Shown: positions 25,991 through 34,063 of the stretch, piece after piece
Layout of the letters: each line of letters starts with the position of its first letter
Numbering within the stretch: position 1 is the stretch's first letter
Assembly (NCBI RefSeq): GCF_001421535.1
Contig: NZ_LMKN01000009.1
Location: forward strand, 1,695 to 65,694
DNA from: Sphingomonas sp. Leaf20
GTDB lineage: Bacteria; Pseudomonadota; Alphaproteobacteria; Sphingomonadales; Sphingomonadaceae
Direction: 5' to 3'
DNA: 64,000 nucleotides
Position numbers and translations under genes: made by a program
Notes under the pieces: model-generated
What the model saw: the letters and a program-made list of their open reading frames with translations, nothing else
The model's database searches: none
What the model was told of the DNA's origin: nothing

Positions 25991-26631
25991 TGTTGATCCC
26001 CCGTCAGGGACAAGCTATCAGGTGTGTTGCCGATGTAAAGCAGGCTGATCTTGTTTAATGATGCACAGACTTCAACGCCGACGTGACAGCCGGGTGAGGC
26101 ATCATCGGAACGGTCGGTGTAAGGCCGGTCTGGATGAAGTGCAGGCTGGTTTGCGAGACGGCTGTTCGCCGCCTGGTCTGATCACGTTGAAGGAGCCCTA
26201 ACACTATGGATACTGGGGCTTCTTATTGGCATACGCCCTCGCGTACTGAACGCCAGAACTGGCAGCGCCGGGCAGAGCGGGCGTAAACTGGTAGTCCCGC
26301 ATCTCGGCGCCATTCCTGATGCGAAATTCACGAACTCTGCGTCAGCCAGCGAACGGCAAGTAGCCCGGGCATCCGCTTGCACATAAAGCAAAGGCTGTTT
26401 GCTGGCGCATTCCGTCGCAGCTTTCCTGCGCTGCCGCTTTGAAAGAGGCCAGCCCGCATTCCTTTCCAAAGCCGCCCTTTCGCTTTCGCCCAAAGCCGGA
26501 CGCTCCAGTTGCAACTCGCAGTCTCGAAAGCAGGCATCCGTTCATCACGATGATGCCAACACGGCCAAGCGTTGAGGCAAGAAATCAAAAGTTTTGCATC
26601 AACGACAAGATCGTACAAGGCGTACGCTCAG
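25991..26631. other. Gene-poor gap with a structured leader and 26-codon ORF
   Basis: No sizeable gene is supported. At 26142-26175 CAGGC and GCCTG enclose a second small stem, CGGC-TGTTC-GCCG (26159-26171). AAGGAG follows at about 26189, and ATG at 26206 opens a 26-codon frame (MDTGASYWHTPSRTERQ) ending at 26286. The arrangement looks like a structured leader plus the start of a gene whose body is missing. The rest, 26287-26631, contains short frames on both strands without ribosome sites and resembles decayed intergenic repeat sequence. Confidence 0.4.
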
Positions 26632-27060
26632 CTATCCGCGACCATCTGACAGTGCGCTATCCGTCGCTGGGCGAGGTAATAAGGGCGGCGTGCTATCAGG
26701 ATAAGTCAGCCAGTTACGCCAGATCATATAAGTCCGTAAGCGCGTTAAGCGTATGCGGCACCCAATCTCCACGCTCGTTCTGATTGTGCCATCCCGATAC
26801 TTCTCGAAAAGCGCACCGCATTCGGAATTTCTGTACGACAGCCATGATCGTTGAGCTTGGAGGAAACCTTTGGCTACAGGCTCCCCACCTTCTTTGCGGA
26901 CTCGCTGAACCGCCACGTCGTAATAGCGGTTTAGGTCAGTATCTGCCTCACCAAAGCGAGCTGCGAGACAGGCGTCCACCTCTATCGTTGTTGCGCCAGG
27001 GCAAGGAGCAGGGTCAGGGCTGGCAGTGACAATCATCACTAGCGCTAGAAGGGGCAGCAC
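26632..27060 (-). CDS. LprI/DUF1311-family periplasmic protein
   Basis: A 142-residue secreted protein. GTG start with AGGAG 7 nt upstream; signal peptide LLALVMIVTAS, mature N-terminus containing CPG. The DUF1311/LprI core is clear: EVDACLAARFGEADTDLNRYY, then LQAQRSWLSYRNSECG with paired Cys. Some members of the family inhibit lysozyme; for most the role is unknown. It stands alone, flanked by gene-poor DNA on both sides. Cys spacing suggests two disulfides in the periplasm. Confidence 0.8.
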   Translation of the reverse strand: MLPLLALVMIVTASPDPAPCPGATTIEVDACLAARFGEADTDLNRYYDVAVQRVRKEGGEPVAKGFLQAQRSWLSYRNSECGALFEKYRDGTIRTSVEIGCRIRLTRLRTYMIWRNWLTYPDSTPPLLPRPATDSALSDGRG

Positions 27061-27572
27061 AGGCTCTCTCCTGAATCAGTCGATCTTGGTGATAGATTGT
27101 CAAACCAAGAACGGAAGATCGCTTTCTCAATGATGCAAAATTCACGGGCACAAATCTGATCCATTTGACGAACGCATTCGATGGCAGGTTTTTCCGAGTG
27201 CAGCCCGAAAGCGGCCCGTCCGGTTTCAATCACCTATCGCCATTCAGGCGCGTCGCCGGCGTCCATCGTGCCCGAAAGCCGACCGGCAGCTTTCGGGCGG
27301 CAAAGCTGCCGGTCTGGAAGCGCTCACTTCCGGACAAACGAAGTGCCCGGGATATGGGCCACCCCAGAGAACCACGTGCCTGGACTGCGGACCCTCCGAC
27401 GAGATCACCGGGTGCGCGCCGAAGCGGACGGACATCTGGTTGGTCGATGTAGCCGGATCTGCCGGCAAGCCCGTGCAGGCGGGATGCAAGGGGCCGCTGA
27501 ACGCCGCGACGGCGATCCACGTCATCCAGGAATAAAACCCCGTCGTTACGGCGCCGGCTGCGGGCGTGACAT
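27061..27572. other. Gene-poor gap with possible coding remnant
   Basis: Nothing intact. A plus-strand frame ending at a TAA at 27535 reads protein-like for about 55 codons (CLDCGPSDEITGCAPKRTD, later IWLVDVAG) but has no start codon with a ribosome site and runs into the hairpin element upstream. It may be the tail of a lost gene. Confidence 0.35.
27281..27314. repeat. 13-bp perfect hairpin, likely interspersed repeat
   Basis: GACCGGCAGCTTT (27281-27293) and its exact complement (27302-27314) enclose an 8-nt GC-rich loop. The flanking 100 bp has the look of a dispersed intergenic element rather than of a terminator, since no gene ends nearby and no U tract follows. Confidence 0.5.
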
Positions 27573-27722
27573 TCAAATGGCGTTTTCAGGCGCGTCCGGC
27601 CGCTGGTGATCCCTGTGTTCGACCATTGTCCAAGTCACACCGTAGCGGATCGTGCGCTGGTCGTTCAGCAGCATCACGCCATCGCAACGATCATGGTCGC
27701 CGCACACCGGTGAGGCGTTCAC
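27573..27722 (-). CDS. Possible 49-residue protein
   Basis: A GTG-started frame of 50 codons reads NASPVCGDHDRCDG, then LLNDQRTIRYGVTW, and looks protein-like, but no ribosome site is visible and no family is recognised. It lies about 95 nt downstream of the DksA-type gene on the same strand. Chance is possible. Confidence 0.3.
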   Translation of the reverse strand: MNASPVCGDHDRCDGVMLLNDQRTIRYGVTWTMVEHRDHQRPDAPENAI

Positions 27723-27816
27723 CCTTGGCAAATGGCTGAAGCTAGGAGGTGGCAATCGACGGGGAATGTCCAGGTCTCGGTCTGGTCAGCACACGTCCAC
27801 ACCCATGCGGCGGTGA

Positions 27817-28077
27817 TCACCGCAGCTGGCTGTCCTTGCTGCCGCGTCGATTGAACGCTGTGGCCAATGGGCGGTCGCGGCCGCTCTGGCACGTGACGCA
27901 CGTCCGCACGCCAGGCAGCGCCTCGCGCCGACCTTCGGGGATTTCATCGCCGCAGATTGCACAGAAGGGTTCACTTGTTCCGCTCGGCATGCTTGCCCGG
28001 GCGGCCAGCACTGCGTCTGCAACTGAGTCATCGATCTGATCCTGAACCGCGCCATCGCGCGTCCAACCGCCGGCCAT
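27817..28077 (-). CDS. DksA/TraR-type C4 zinc-finger protein
   Basis: An 86-residue protein with the C4 zinc finger of the DksA/TraR family: CAIC (Cys 39 and 42) and CVTC (Cys 60 and 63), linked by GDEIPEGRREALPGVRT. The N-terminal part is too short for the full coiled coil of DksA, so this resembles the small YbiI/TraR-like members, which bind RNA polymerase in the secondary channel or have unknown roles. AAGGAG lies 6 nt before the ATG. It stands downstream of the TolC gene on the same strand, 86 nt away, and could be read from the exporter operon or alone. Confidence 0.85.
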   Translation of the reverse strand: MAGGWTRDGAVQDQIDDSVADAVLAARASMPSGTSEPFCAICGDEIPEGRREALPGVRTCVTCQSGRDRPLATAFNRRGSKDSQLR

Positions 28078-28163
28078 ATGCCTCTCCTTACCTTAGGTAT
28101 ATGGGGACCAGGGAGCGTCAGCGCCAATGCCAGCGCGACCTTTCCTAGCCGGTGCAATTGCCG

Positions 28164-29567
28164 TCATCGGACAAGTCGCAAGGCGTCCCGATCTGCGGTA
28201 GCGGCGGCCAGTTCGGCACGCGCGGATGCGATCCGCGCCTGCGCGTCGACGAGGCGGACGCGTGCGTCGGTGGCGGTTTCCTCGCGTTGATTGACCAGAA
28301 AGAAATCGGCGGATCCGAGTTCGAAGCGCCGGCGCTCGGCGGCCGCGAGACGGTCGGCGAGTTGACGCTCTTCGTCGGCAATGGCGGCAAGCCGTTCGGC
28401 TGCGCCGACTGCGATGACGATGCCCTGGACCTCGACGCTGATCTGGTCACGCAGAAAGCGGCTGCGCTGGCCGAGCGCGTCGATCTCGGCGCGCGCCTCG
28501 GCGACGCGGCCCTTGGCGGCGCGGTTCTGCAGCGGCACGCTGAACCGGAAACCGACCGCCGCCTCGAGCGGCGTCCGGTTGGGGCCGCCCAGGCCGACCG
28601 GCCCGACATCCTTGCCGACCTCGCCGCGAAGATCGAGCCGCGGCGACAGGTCGTTCTCCGCCAGGATCAGCCGCGACGTCGCCTGATCGATCCGCGCGAG
28701 CACCGCACGATAGTCGGGACGCTCGACCGGCCCCGCCCGGATCGCAGCGACGGGAAGCGCGGCGAGCGCGCCGGCATCCGCCGGCATGCGATCGTCCGAC
28801 ACCGTCACCGGCGCACCCGCCTCGTCGCGCAGATAGAGCGACAGCGCATTGGCGGCACCGGCGACATCCTGCTCGGCGCGCACCGCCAGCGCACGACGCC
28901 GGACGAGGTTCTGGTCGTTCTCGACGAGCAGGATCTCGGGCCGTGCGCCGAGCGTCACCAGCCGGCCGATCGCGCTGCGACGCCGCTCCGCAAGGTTCAG
29001 CAGGTCGCGATAGGCGCGCAGCCGCAGACCCGCCGCGACCCAGGACTGATAGGCATCGACCGCGCGCCGCTGCACGCCGACCGCGACCATCGCCGCCTCG
29101 AACCGCGCGACGTCGATCTCGGTAGCGGCGATGGTCCGTCGCGTGCGGCGCTCGTCGATCACCCGGTCGCGCAGCAACGCGAACAGCGCGCCGACCTTCG
29201 CTTCGCCGAGCTTGTTGGTATAGGCCTGGTCCTCATAGACCGGGAACGTCCCGCGCGACGCACGGTAGCCGCCATAGACATAGCCGCCATTGCCGGTGAG
29301 CGGGCGCGTCGCGCGCCCCTCGACCATGGTGCCGTCATAATAGCCCGCGACGCGCGACTTCGAGTCGACGTCGAACACGGTGTCGAATGCGCCCTCAGCG
29401 GACAGCGCGCGGCCATCCGCCTGCCGCACTTTGGCGAGCGCCTCGACGATCTGTGGCGCGGACCGCGCGGACGAACGCAGCACCTCGTCGAGCGTCAGCG
29501 GCGAGCTTTGCGCGGACGCGGCGGCGGGTGCCATCAGGACGAGCAGGAAAGAGATGACCCGCGTCAT
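28164..29567 (-). CDS. TolC-family outer membrane efflux protein
   Basis: A 467-residue outer-membrane channel component. The signal peptide (MTRVISFLLVLMAPAAASAQ) starts at an ATG that overlaps the HlyD stop (ATGA); the frame is open far upstream but that part is a shadow of hlyD. The mature protein shows the two-repeat OEP helical pattern with long Ala/Arg/Glu helices (ADRLAAAERRRFELGSADF, and an NLAERRRSAIGRLVTLG counterpart in the first half). It would form the exit duct for the HlyD and ABC partners encoded immediately upstream. Confidence 0.88.
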   Translation of the reverse strand: MTRVISFLLVLMAPAAASAQSSPLTLDEVLRSSARSAPQIVEALAKVRQADGRALSAEGAFDTVFDVDSKSRVAGYYDGTMVEGRATRPLTGNGGYVYGGYRASRGTFPVYEDQAYTNKLGEAKVGALFALLRDRVIDERRTRRTIAATEIDVARFEAAMVAVGVQRRAVDAYQSWVAAGLRLRAYRDLLNLAERRRSAIGRLVTLGARPEILLVENDQNLVRRRALAVRAEQDVAGAANALSLYLRDEAGAPVTVSDDRMPADAGALAALPVAAIRAGPVERPDYRAVLARIDQATSRLILAENDLSPRLDLRGEVGKDVGPVGLGGPNRTPLEAAVGFRFSVPLQNRAAKGRVAEARAEIDALGQRSRFLRDQISVEVQGIVIAVGAAERLAAIADEERQLADRLAAAERRRFELGSADFFLVNQREETATDARVRLVDAQARIASARAELAAATADRDALRLVR

Positions 29568-30655
29568 TTCTTGGCGTCCCCGTCCTTGCCGGTTTCGTCC
29601 GCGCTTGGCTTCGCCGGCCGCTTGGGCTGCGCCTTGGCGGATGCCGCGCCGCGCTGGCCGAATTCGAGCGGGAAGTCGTTGAGCTGCCGCCACAGTTCGT
29701 AGCCGACAAGGACGGTTTCGCCCTGCACCCAGCCGCGGACCTTGCCGCCCGGGCGGACGAAGGTGGCGGTCGGCCAGCCCGGCTTGCCCGGCCGCGGTTC
29801 GACCAGGATGCGGAACGTGCCGTCGGGGGCGGCATTGGGATCGATCATCCGGACGCGCGCGTCGAACATGCCTTGCGCGACCGACGGCCAGCCGCTGAAC
29901 TGGATCGCGGGCCAGCCCTCGAACTCGAGCCGCACCGGGCGACCGGGACGGATCAGCGGCATGTCGCGGCCATCGACGTAGAGCTCGACCGCGCGCTCGA
30001 CGCGCTCGGGCGCGATCACCGCCAGCACCGTACCGGGCGAGACCAGCGCGCTGCCGCTTGCCGCATTCAGCTGCTGGACTCGGCCGTCGCGCGGCGCACG
30101 CACCAGCTGGGCCGACTGGCGGTTGAGCTGGATGTCGATCCGGTTGAGTTTCGCGCGCGCCTCGGCAAGCTTGGCGCCCGCGTCGGCGACCTTGATCTGC
30201 GTCTGCTCGTAATCGCGACGGGCGGCGAGTCCTTCGGCGAGCAACTGCCCGGTGCGCGCGACGTCGATTCCGGCGACCGCACGGCTTTGCTGGATCGCGG
30301 CGATCTCCGCCTGCACCTGCGCGCGCTCGGCCCCTAGCCGCGAGAGCAGGTCGGGATCGAGATCGACGACGCGCGCGATAGGATCGCCGCGCGCGACGTG
30401 CTGGCCGTCCTGGACGTACCAGCGCTCGACCTTGCCCGGCACCAGCGCGGTCACCTGCTGCTGGCGGTCGCCGGGATCGAGCGCGATAACCTGCCCTGTG
30501 CCGCTGGCAGTCTGCACCCAGGGGACCAGCGCCATGATCGCCGCGGCGATCGCGATGCCCAGCATGAGCATCCACGCCACCGCCGATGCCACCCGTGGTG
30601 CCCGCATCGCGGCGAGCGTCTGGAAATGCGCGAGGCGATCGGGCTTATACGGCAT
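29564..30655 (-). CDS. HlyD-type membrane fusion protein
   Basis: A 363-residue periplasmic adaptor with one membrane segment (residues about 25-46, AWMLMLGIAIAAAIMALV). After it come the lipoyl-like strand PGKVERWYVQDGQHVARGDPI, a coiled-coil hairpin (about 100-175) and the second lipoyl half with RAPRDGRVQQL. The C-terminus is a charged Lys/Ala tail ending GDAKK. The ATG lies inside the end of the ABC gene (11-nt overlap), and the stop overlaps the TolC start, so the three are tightly coupled. It should bridge the inner-membrane ABC protein and TolC. Confidence 0.9.
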   Translation of the reverse strand: MPYKPDRLAHFQTLAAMRAPRVASAVAWMLMLGIAIAAAIMALVPWVQTASGTGQVIALDPGDRQQQVTALVPGKVERWYVQDGQHVARGDPIARVVDLDPDLLSRLGAERAQVQAEIAAIQQSRAVAGIDVARTGQLLAEGLAARRDYEQTQIKVADAGAKLAEARAKLNRIDIQLNRQSAQLVRAPRDGRVQQLNAASGSALVSPGTVLAVIAPERVERAVELYVDGRDMPLIRPGRPVRLEFEGWPAIQFSGWPSVAQGMFDARVRMIDPNAAPDGTFRILVEPRPGKPGWPTATFVRPGGKVRGWVQGETVLVGYELWRQLNDFPLEFGQRGAASAKAQPKRPAKPSADETGKDGDAKK

Positions 30656-32330
30656 CGCCGGCTCCCTGCTGGGTCGCGGCGATCAGCGCCGCGCAACTGT
30701 CGAAGCGGCGTTGCCGATCGGGTTCGAGATGGAACCAGCCGTCGAGCACGATATCCTCGGGGCGACCGGTGCACAGCAGGACCGTCGTACCCGCCGCCTT
30801 GAGCTGGCGCAGCACCTCGGCGAGGCGGCTGGTCGGGATCAGATCGTAGAGCTGCGACAACATCAGCACGTGCGGGCGCACCAGCAGCGCATTGGCGAGC
30901 TTCAGCGCCATGACCTCGCCGATCGACAGCGGATAGCCCGACGCAGCCAGCGGCGTGTCGAGGCCGTGCGGCAACCCGGCGACGCGGTCGCGCAAGCCGA
31001 CCGTCTCGAGCGCGTCGAGCATCACCGTGGAGGTCGATCCGGCCGCGGCAAGCGTCAGATATTCGCGGATCGTGACTTCGACGATGCTCGGACGGTCGAG
31101 CACCATCACCTCGGATCGCAGCAGATACATGTCGAACGTCGCCATGTCGGCGCCGCCGACCAGGACCAGCCCGCGCTCGGGAACGACATGGCGCTTGAGT
31201 ACCATCGCCAGCAGCCGCTCGGCCCCGTCGTCCGCGCGCGTGACGAGCTGTTCGCCCGCCGCGAGCGCGAAATCGAAGCGCGCGCCCTCCGTCACGACAC
31301 GGTCGAGCCGCACCGCCCCATCGCCTGGTGACTGCCCTACCGCGGTGACCGTGCTCTCCTGCGGGATCGCGTAGAGCAGCGACAATTCCTCCGCGCTCGC
31401 CACCAGATCGTAGAGCGTATCGAGATACCAGCCGAGCTGCGACACGCCGTAGAAGACGCCGCTGAGGATCAGCTCGGCCGCGACCAACTGTCCGATCGAC
31501 AATTCACCGCTGAGGATTAGGTTTCCACCGAGTGCGAGCAGCGCCGCGCTGGCGAAGGCGTAGAGGAGCAGGAAGGCGACCGTCTGCGTGAAGCTGTAAC
31601 GGAAATAGCGCTGGTGGCGCTCGACATAAGTGGCGGTGACGGCTTCCGACCGGTCCATCGCGAAATCGAAATGGCGGCTCGATTTGTAGAAGCCGTTCGA
31701 CGCGCCGACGCTTTCAAGCCAGCGCGCGGCCTCGTGCTTGGCGTGGCTCAGCGCGACCGCCGAGCGGATCGAGCCGCGCGACCAGATCAGCCAGATCGCG
31801 AGAATGACGAGCAGGAGAATTGCGTTGAAGGCGAGGAAGAAGGGATGGTAGAAGCTGGTGACGATCAGCCCCACCGCCGATTGCAGGATGATCGTGAACG
31901 CGCCGATGACGAGGCTCGGCACGGCCTTCTGCACGACGACGAGGTCGAAATAGCGATTGAACAGGTCGCCGCGATTCTGGTCGGCGAAGAACGGGTTCTG
32001 CGCATGCACCGCGCGGACGGTGATCTCGGCGACAATGCGCGCGAACAGCCGTCGCTCGAACAGCGCCATCATCCAGAACCGCATGGCGCTCAGCCCCGCC
32101 ACGATCAGCAACAGCCCGAGCAAAAGGCCAGCCAGCGTCCATAACGGCGCGGGCATCGCGGTGTTGGCGACGCTGTTGATCAGCAGCTGGACCGAGATGG
32201 GGGTGGCGAGCGACAACAGGCTGATCGCCACGCCGTACACCATCGCGAGACGGACATAGGGCGTGTCGGGCCCGACGATCTCGGTCAGCCATCCAGCTGC
32301 TGAACGCCATCCGATATGTGCGCCTGCCAT
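30645..32330 (-). CDS. ABC exporter-like protein with degenerate ATPase domain
   Basis: A 561-residue protein with the six-helix exporter membrane domain (residues about 25-300) and a C-terminal domain that aligns by eye with an ABC ATPase but lacks its motifs. At the Walker A position (about 360-372) it reads TRADDGAERLL, without the GKS/T. The signature is LSIGE instead of LSGGQ (about 467), Walker B is LMLSQLYD without Asp-Glu (about 491), and the H-loop is LLCTGRPED without His (about 519). The fold spacing is kept. So ATP hydrolysis by this protein is not expected. GAGGAA precedes the ATG at 32330; a TTG at 32372 is a poorer choice. It heads the HlyD-TolC operon. It may act as a non-hydrolysing scaffold, or need another ATPase. 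Confidence 0.85.
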   Translation of the reverse strand: MAGAHIGWRSAAGWLTEIVGPDTPYVRLAMVYGVAISLLSLATPISVQLLINSVANTAMPAPLWTLAGLLLGLLLIVAGLSAMRFWMMALFERRLFARIVAEITVRAVHAQNPFFADQNRGDLFNRYFDLVVVQKAVPSLVIGAFTIILQSAVGLIVTSFYHPFFLAFNAILLLVILAIWLIWSRGSIRSAVALSHAKHEAARWLESVGASNGFYKSSRHFDFAMDRSEAVTATYVERHQRYFRYSFTQTVAFLLLYAFASAALLALGGNLILSGELSIGQLVAAELILSGVFYGVSQLGWYLDTLYDLVASAEELSLLYAIPQESTVTAVGQSPGDGAVRLDRVVTEGARFDFALAAGEQLVTRADDGAERLLAMVLKRHVVPERGLVLVGGADMATFDMYLLRSEVMVLDRPSIVEVTIREYLTLAAAGSTSTVMLDALETVGLRDRVAGLPHGLDTPLAASGYPLSIGEVMALKLANALLVRPHVLMLSQLYDLIPTSRLAEVLRQLKAAGTTVLLCTGRPEDIVLDGWFHLEPDRQRRFDSCAALIAATQQGAGDAV

Positions 32331-32418
32331 GTGTTCCTCGCGTCTGATCCGAGGCAAGTATTCCCCAATCAAAACATTGGAGCAACGCTGTAAGACTTAT
32401 GATTTCCATAGGAATATC

Positions 32419-33318
32419 CTATGCAGAAACCACGCGTAGCAAGTCTGCGATCACGCCATAGGCCGGCGCGCGACCGGCGCCCTGACGCCATAGCAAGCCG
32501 ATGTCGCGGTAATAGCGGCTGCCTTTGATCTTGCGGACCACCACGTCGTCACCCTCGCGGATTTCCTGCCGAACATAGAGTTCGGGCAGGAGCGCCAACC
32601 CCATGCCCATGCCCGCCATCTGCCGGATCGCGTCGAGGCTGGTCCCCTCATAGTCGCGCAGCACGTTCGCCCCGACATCGACCGCGATCGCCGCCACCTG
32701 TTCGGCAAGCCGATATTCGGGCAGCAGCGTCAGCAGGTTGGTGCCGCGCAGGTCGGAGGGCGCGATGATTGCCTTGGCTTTCAACGGGTGGTCGGATGCC
32801 ATCGCGACATATAGCGGTTCGCGAAACAGCCGCTCGCTGTGAAACGCGCCGCCGGACACGGGCAATTGTGCCAGGATCAGATCATGGACGCCGGTGCCAA
32901 GTCCGGACGCGAGCGCGGTCGGCAGGCCTTCGCGGACATGGACGCGGAGCGTCGGGTGCTCGCGGTGCAACCGGGCAACCAGTGCCGGCAGGAGATAGGC
33001 GCCGAGCGTCGGCGATACCCCGAGCCGGATCGTGCCGATCAAGGGATCGGCCGATGTCGCCCGGAAATCCTCGAGATCGGCGACGTCGAGCAGGATGCGC
33101 CGTGCCCGGTCGAGCAGATCGCGTCCCAGCGGGGTAAGGATCGCGGGGCCTCCGCGCTCGAACAAGGCTGCGCCGATGACGGTTTCGAGCGCACGGATCT
33201 GTTGCGAGAGCGACGGCTGGGACACCCCCATCCGTTCGGCCGCCCGCGTGAAGCTGCCGGCTTCGGCCAGCGCGACGAAATAGCTGAGGTGACGAATCGT
33301 GGTTTTGGGGAAAGGCAT
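32419..33318 (-). CDS. LysR family regulator
   Basis: A 299-residue LysR-type regulator. The winged HTH is at residues 7-65 (FVALAEAGSFTRAAERMGV, then SQPSLSQQIRALE), followed by the substrate-binding domain. In sequence style it is close to the OxyR branch (LLPALVARLHREHP, GMGMGLALLPELYV) but has no Cys pair, so peroxide sensing by disulfide is ruled out. The ATG at 33318 gives a normal N-terminus; the open frame upstream is not coding. It lies 88 nt upstream of the ABC-HlyD-TolC operon in the same direction and is a candidate regulator of it. The stop is TAG. Confidence 0.88.
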   Translation of the reverse strand: MPFPKTTIRHLSYFVALAEAGSFTRAAERMGVSQPSLSQQIRALETVIGAALFERGGPAILTPLGRDLLDRARRILLDVADLEDFRATSADPLIGTIRLGVSPTLGAYLLPALVARLHREHPTLRVHVREGLPTALASGLGTGVHDLILAQLPVSGGAFHSERLFREPLYVAMASDHPLKAKAIIAPSDLRGTNLLTLLPEYRLAEQVAAIAVDVGANVLRDYEGTSLDAIRQMAGMGMGLALLPELYVRQEIREGDDVVVRKIKGSRYYRDIGLLWRQGAGRAPAYGVIADLLRVVSA

Positions 33319-33664
33319 GGCGCACGCTATCCGGTAAGCGTCCTTGTACGCATCAACTGAGTAATGAACGGAGCGAATGCGCCGCCTTGAGCAACATTCC
33401 GTAAAGGGGCACGGCAAAGAAGCCGCTCCGCGTGTCTGGGATGTCGATGCCAGACCGGATGGAGGTCCAAGGCTGACGCGGTAACGCGCCGGAACCCGGG
33501 GTAGGTCGGACGTGTCTGAAGTCGGGAAGCGGGGAAGGGCGTGCGCATGACCGTTTGGGTTTCCTCAGAGGTTCGCGCCACCAATCAGTTTTGCCCACAA
33601 GCGACACTGGAGGCATGATTCGATGCCGTGCTACGATGCAGACGACGGAGGGGGGCTACAGGCG
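33319..33664. other. Intergenic, nothing recognised
   Basis: About 345 bp between LysR and a small plus-strand gene. It must hold promoters for both directions, but no convincing boxes or repeats were found. Short minus-strand frames here lack ribosome sites. Confidence 0.4.
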
Positions 33665-33871
33665 ATGAAAACACAAGATGACTTGATCAAATGGGCGAAC
33701 GAGCAGCGCGAAGAGGCTCTGCGACAGGTCGATCTCTTCAGTAACGGCGGCGTGAAGGCTCAGCTTGTCATGCCGGATGGAAATACGGAGGACATTACTG
33801 CGGGGGTGCTTTCGCATCAAAGAGCGAACGTAGAGGCTTTCACGGATCTTGTGTCCGCTCTGGAGAAATAA
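33665..33871 (+). CDS. Small hypothetical protein, 68 residues
   Basis: An ATG preceded by GGAGGGG (about 13 nt) and ACAGGCG opens a 68-residue amphipathic protein, MKTQDDLIKWANEQREEAL, with DGNTEDITAG in the middle and a helical end. An in-frame ATG at 33623 would add 14 residues without a ribosome site. Protein-like composition and a hairpin right after the stop support a real gene. I know no family for it. Confidence 0.6.
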   Translation: MKTQDDLIKWANEQREEALRQVDLFSNGGVKAQLVMPDGNTEDITAGVLSHQRANVEAFTDLVSALEK

Positions 33872-33876
33872 GGCCT

Positions 33877-33896
33877 GCCTTCATCTCAATGAAGGC
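33877..33896 (+). terminator. Hairpin after the small gene
   Basis: GCCTTCAT-CTCA-ATGAAGGC, a perfect 8-bp stem with a 4-nt loop, begins 6 nt after the stop codon. No U tract follows, so it may be a weak or factor-dependent end. Confidence 0.5.
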
Positions 33897-34063
33897 CTGC
33901 GCGGCAGCCGATCGGGGTCTTGAATGCGGTACCTGATCAGCTGAACGACTGGCCGAAACTGGGGGGCGGGGCAGGGCGCGCGGATGTCTGGTTATGAGGC
34001 TGAGCGCCGAACGCGGGTGTTGCCGGGGGTGGCCTAACTGGCTCTGCGACCTAAAAGAGCCCG

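Noticed and set aside
32419-33318. Calling the LysR gene oxyR because of sequence style.
   Set aside because: It has no cysteine pair for peroxide sensing and lies next to an exporter, not a peroxide gene.
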